Shown: positions 61,211 through 64,000 of the stretch, piece after piece
Layout: every line of letters starts with the position of its first letter
How positions within the stretch are numbered: position 1 is the first letter of the stretch
NCBI RefSeq assembly: GCF_017104965.1
Contig: NZ_JAAGPR010000021.1
Span: 62,001 to 126,000 of the forward strand
From: Paraburkholderia sp. Ac-20340
Lineage (GTDB): Bacteria; Pseudomonadota; Gammaproteobacteria; Burkholderiales; Burkholderiaceae
Length of the DNA stretch: 64,000 nucleotides
Direction: 5' to 3'
The notes under the pieces: model-generated
What the model was told of the DNA's origin: nothing
The model's database searches: none
What the model saw: only the letters and a program-made list of their open reading frames with translations
Made by a program: the position numbers and the translations under genes

Positions 61211-61804
61211 ATGCAGATCCAGCCAACCAGCGCGGCCACTTACGCCACCGCGACGACCAGCACCAGTACGGCCGGGGCCAATAGCAACGCCAGCACCACG
61301 GGCAACACGAGCGCATCGAATTCGACCGCGAACACCAGCAGCACGAACAGCACGGACACGAGCAGCACGTCCAGCAGCAGTTCGACTTCGTCGGGCACGT
61401 CCACGACCTCGACGTCGAGCGCGAAAAAATCGGGCGGCGGTGGAGGCGGAGGTGGCGGCGGTTCGTCATCGTCGACGAGCGATGCGACCACGACCGCCAT
61501 CGACAAACTCAAGGCGCTGATCAAGTCACTCGAAGCGCAACTGGCGCAGGTGCAGAATTCGGGCGGATCGTCGTCGGCGGCAGCGTCGGCGGCTTCGCAA
61601 GCGGGCACGTCAGGTTCGTCGGACGGCAGCCAGACCGGCAACGCAGCCGCGACCACGGCGAAATCGGACGCCTCGGCGCAGCAGAACGCGAAGCTCTCGC
61701 AGGCCAGCCAGATCGAATCGTCGCTGCAGACCGCGCAGGCCGAACTCGTGCAATTGATGCTGGCCAGCGGTCAAACCACTGGCCTGATCTCGACCACCGC
61801 GTAA
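61211..61804 (+). CDS. Ser/Thr/Gly-rich low-complexity protein (FlxA-like tail)
   Basis: 197 residues. The first 90 are Thr/Ser/Asn-rich and include a run of ten glycines (KKSGGGGGGGGGGSSSS). A helix follows, IDKLKALIKSLEAQLAQVQNS, which resembles the FlxA-like family, then Ala/Ser/Gln repeats with a second helix (IESSLQTAQAELVQLML). No signal peptide. AAGGACC precedes the ATG. The codon bias of the low-complexity part creates a long antisense frame that I reject. Function unknown; a flagellum-associated role is only a family guess. Confidence 0.75.
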   Translation: MQIQPTSAATYATATTSTSTAGANSNASTTGNTSASNSTANTSSTNSTDTSSTSSSSSTSSGTSTTSTSSAKKSGGGGGGGGGGSSSSTSDATTTAIDKLKALIKSLEAQLAQVQNSGGSSSAAASAASQAGTSGSSDGSQTGNAAATTAKSDASAQQNAKLSQASQIESSLQTAQAELVQLMLASGQTTGLISTTA

Positions 61805-61831
61805 GGCAAAGGAAAAGGCAGCGGGCGCCGC

Positions 61832-62737
61832 TCAGCGCCCCGCACCGCGCACGCCAACGTAGACCGAATAAACCGACGACGTCGCCGTAATAAACAGCCG
61901 GTTGCGGTTCAGCCCGCCGAACGTGAGGTTCGACACCACTTCCGGCAGCAGGATCTTGCCCAGCAGTTCGCCCTGCGGCGAATAGCAGTGCACGCCGTCT
62001 TCGGCGCTGGTCCAGACGTTGCCGTGCTCGTCCACGCGAAAACCGTCCGGCACGCCGTTCGTCATCTCGATGAACACGCGGCCATTGCGCAGCGCGCCGC
62101 GCTCGACGTCGAACACGCGGATATGGCGCGGGCCGCCTTCCACGTGCGACGCCCCCGAATCGGCGATATACAGCCGCGATTCGTCCGGCGAAAACGCCAG
62201 CCCATTCGGCTTCACGAAATCGTCGGCGACACGGCGCGCTTCGCGTTCTCCGCGCGCGAGCGCATAGACGTGACAGCCGCCAATTTCCCCTTCCGCGCGA
62301 AACCCTTCGTAGTCGCTCATGATCCCGTAGTCGGGGTCCGAGAACCAGATCGTGCCCTGCGTATCGACGATCAGATCGTTCGGCGAATTAAAGCGCTTGC
62401 CCTCGTAGTGCGACACCAGCACGACCACGCTGCCGTCATGCTCGGTGCGCGAAATGCAGCGCCGTCCATGCTCGCAACTCACGAGCCGGCCTTCGTTATC
62501 GCGCGTATTGCCGTTGCTGAAATTCGCGTTGACGCGAAACACGCCCGCGCCCAGACCGGGCGCCCAGCGCATCAGGCGATTGTTCGGAATGTCGCTCCAG
62601 ACGAGTATGTCCGCCGCCGGAAAATACGCCGGGCCCTCGGTCCAGAGGCAATCGCCGGCGATCTTTTCCAGCGGCGCGTTCGCCTGAATCAGCGAGCGAA
62701 AGCGCGCATCGTGCACTTCGTAGTCGTTTCGATTCAT
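61832..62737 (-). CDS. SMP-30/gluconolactonase-family lactonase
   Basis: 301 residues, six-bladed beta-propeller: LEKIAGDCLWTEGPAYFPAADILVWSDIPNNRLMRW (metal Glu in TEGP), FNSPNDLIVDTQGTIWFSDPDYG (metal Asn in SPNDL), KPNGLAFSPDESRLYIADSG and GVPDGFRVDEHGNVWTSAEDGVHCYSPQGELLGKI. It opens sugar-acid lactones with a divalent metal. Its start overlaps the stop of the DenD-like gene by 4 bp (ATGA), so the two are translationally coupled and probably act on the same C4 compound. Confidence 0.92.
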   Translation of the reverse strand: MNRNDYEVHDARFRSLIQANAPLEKIAGDCLWTEGPAYFPAADILVWSDIPNNRLMRWAPGLGAGVFRVNANFSNGNTRDNEGRLVSCEHGRRCISRTEHDGSVVVLVSHYEGKRFNSPNDLIVDTQGTIWFSDPDYGIMSDYEGFRAEGEIGGCHVYALARGEREARRVADDFVKPNGLAFSPDESRLYIADSGASHVEGGPRHIRVFDVERGALRNGRVFIEMTNGVPDGFRVDEHGNVWTSAEDGVHCYSPQGELLGKILLPEVVSNLTFGGLNRNRLFITATSSVYSVYVGVRGAGR

Positions 62738-63744
62738 GCGCGCTTCTTTTCCGCCCAGGGGAGTTCGTCTTCCACATAGACCTTGATGATGGCATGAAAC
62801 GACGCGTCGCCCGAAAAGCCCAGTTTCTTCGCGCGCGTGACGTTCCAGCTCGACGGCCAGCTACTGACGATGCGCTCGATCACGTCGTCCGGCACCCACT
62901 CCACGCGGCCGACCGCCTTCGAACCGCCGAACTTGCTCAGCTCCTCGATCATTTCGTCGACGGTCGTCGAAACGCCCGGCAGGTTGACGATGCGTCGCGT
63001 ACCCAGCACCTCGCCTTCCATTTCGCTGGCCGTCACGAGGCATTGCACCGCCTTGCGCGGCGACAGCAGCCAGATGCTGGTCGATCCGCTCACGGGGCAC
63101 ACGGCGGTTTCGCCGTTGAGCGCCTCGCGCACGATGCCGCTCGCAAACGACGACGCCGCGCCGCTCGGACGCCCCGGCCGCACCGCGACAGTCGGCAGAC
63201 GCAGCACGCGCCCATCGACAAAACCGCGCCGCGAATAATCGCCGATCAGCAGTTCGGCCATCGCCTTCTGCACGCCGTACGAAGATTGCGGATCGAGCGC
63301 CGTATCGTCCTGCACTTCTTCGGGCAGATTGCCGCCGTACACGGCCACCGAACTCGTGAACACCAGACGCGGACGATGCCCGCGCGCGCGGCACACTTCG
63401 AGCAGCGCGCGCGTGCCGTCGATATTGATGCGCATGCCCAGATCGAATTCGGCTTCCGCTTCGGCGCTGAGAATGGCGGCCAGATGGAAGATCACGGCGG
63501 TATCCGTGTCGATCAGGCGCTCCAGCACCGCGCGATCCGCCACATCGCCGGTTTCGACGCGCACGCGCGCATCGTCAGGGACCGGCGAGGCCGCCGGCGT
63601 GGTGTCGAGCAGCACCAGCTCGGTAATCGGCTCGGGCGTGCCGCCACTGCCCTGCAATGTCTTGCGCAACGCGCCGCGCGCGAGCAGATCGCGCGCAAGA
63701 CGTTGACCCAGAAACCCCGCACCACCGGTAATCAGCACTTTCAT
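62734..63744 (-). CDS. denD: D-erythronate dehydrogenase-like NAD-dependent epimerase-family enzyme
   Basis: 336 residues, extended SDR family: MKVLITGGAGFLGQRLARDLLARG binds NAD, and SSYGVQKAMAELLIGDYSRRGFVDGRVLRLPTVAVRPGRPSGAASSFASGI contains the active Tyr-x3-Lys (YGVQK) and the DenD-type proline-rich loop. DenD oxidises D-erythronate at C2. The gene upstream encodes a hydroxypyruvate isomerase-like enzyme (OtnI type), the known partner in tetronate breakdown, so the assignment is well supported by context. Confidence 0.88.
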   Translation of the reverse strand: MKVLITGGAGFLGQRLARDLLARGALRKTLQGSGGTPEPITELVLLDTTPAASPVPDDARVRVETGDVADRAVLERLIDTDTAVIFHLAAILSAEAEAEFDLGMRINIDGTRALLEVCRARGHRPRLVFTSSVAVYGGNLPEEVQDDTALDPQSSYGVQKAMAELLIGDYSRRGFVDGRVLRLPTVAVRPGRPSGAASSFASGIVREALNGETAVCPVSGSTSIWLLSPRKAVQCLVTASEMEGEVLGTRRIVNLPGVSTTVDEMIEELSKFGGSKAVGRVEWVPDDVIERIVSSWPSSWNVTRAKKLGFSGDASFHAIIKVYVEDELPWAEKKRA

Positions 63745-63822
63745 GTTCGATTGCTCCGTTCATGCCTGTGGGAAAGCGACAACTGATTATGGCCCTGCGC
63801 GACGACGCCCGGCGACGGGCAT

Positions 63823-64000
63823 TCAGCCACGCGCGGGCAGATAAGGCCGGACCCAGCCGAGTCCCGCCGACGCCGTCGTGCGCGGACGATACTCGCAGCC
63901 GATCCAGCCGTTATAGCCAAGCGCGTCGATGCGCTCGAACAACCAGGGATAGTTGAGCTCGCCACGATCGGGCTCGTGACGTTCGGGCACGCCCGCGATC
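63823..64000 (-). CDS. otnI: Hydroxypyruvate isomerase-like protein, C-terminal part (5' end outside window)
   Basis: The last 59 codons of a minus-strand gene cut by the window edge. The visible part, with GVPERHEPDRGELNYPWLFERIDALGYNGWIGCEYRPR, is the conserved end of the Hyi/OtnI family of TIM-barrel isomerases, including the metal and substrate residues H and E (CEYRP). OtnI works with DenD, OtnK and OtnC in C4 acid catabolism. The stop is 78 bp before the DenD-like start on the same strand. Confidence 0.85.
   Translation of the reverse strand, partial: IAGVPERHEPDRGELNYPWLFERIDALGYNGWIGCEYRPRTTASAGLGWVRPYLPARG

Noticed and set aside
61240..61656. Minus-strand frame with a poly-proline run
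   Set aside because: It is the complement of the poly-glycine stretch of the plus-strand gene, which has the ribosome site and the helical segments.
1..64000. tRNA, rRNA, CRISPR, insertion sequences, prophage
   Set aside because: Looked for but nothing convincing was seen; small RNAs cannot be excluded by eye.

Overview
The window looks like a chromosomal segment of a Burkholderiaceae bacterium of the Paraburkholderia/Caballeronia type. The evidence is the high GC content, a BpeAB-OprB-like RND pump with a divergent TetR gene, a chromosomal KfrA-type gene, and a dense mix of LysR/AraC/TetR-controlled catabolic genes. No rRNA, tRNA, CRISPR array, insertion sequence or phage gene was recognised. 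Family names come from reading motifs and from memory of the families; no database search was run.

Layout. 1-8.1 kb: a nitrogen-compound catabolic block flanked by two related LysR genes. It holds an M20 deacylase, a DUF1028 protein, a Rid protein and a flavin monooxygenase in one tight minus-strand operon, followed by a class III aminotransferase (SpuC-like) divergent from a polyamine-binding protein (SpuD/PotF-like). 8.3-15.1 kb: tripartite RND efflux pump and TetR regulator. 15.1-17.1 kb: two-component system. 17.2-18.9 kb: hipBA toxin-antitoxin with palindromic operators. 19.0-24.0 kb: organosulfur scavenging (an LLM-type flavin monooxygenase, two tandem SfnB-like flavoproteins, and a divergent MetQ/NlpA-like binding protein). 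24.2-27.2 kb: small metabolic genes, an FtrA/GlxA-type regulator and a rhodanese.

27.3-29.8 kb: ligJ-ligK, the lower steps of protocatechuate 4,5-cleavage/gallate breakdown, with a ModA-like protein that lacks a signal peptide. 30.2-38.2 kb: a stretch that reads as lower in GC, with a TetR/MFS pair, two uncharacterised genes, and a sugar-acid locus (MFS transporter, IlvD/Edd dehydratase, LysR). 38.3-40.8 kb: NIPSNAP-type protein, a duplicated-PAS GGDEF protein and HU. 40.9-44.3 kb: puuA-puuR-puuB-like polyamine catabolism behind a nested palindrome. 44.4-50.6 kb: mostly small or uncharacterised genes (a His-rich secreted protein, LysR, GNAT, PPOX-fold protein, KfrA, DUF523, MarR-like).

50.9-53.1 kb: beta-carbonic anhydrase plus a SulP transporter, a likely bicarbonate pair. 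53.2-61.0 kb: fatty-acid oxidation operon (acyl-CoA dehydrogenase, ETF-ubiquinone oxidoreductase, thiolase, acyl-CoA ligase) next to an AraC regulator and 21-bp-spaced direct repeats. 61.2-64 kb: a Ser/Gly-rich protein and a C4 sugar-acid locus (SMP-30 lactonase, DenD-like dehydrogenase, hydroxypyruvate isomerase cut by the window end).

The least explained parts are the 0.5-4.1 kb operon, whose Rid protein lacks the usual catalytic arginine, the cytoplasmic ModA-like protein beside ligJK, and the nested operator in front of the puu genes.
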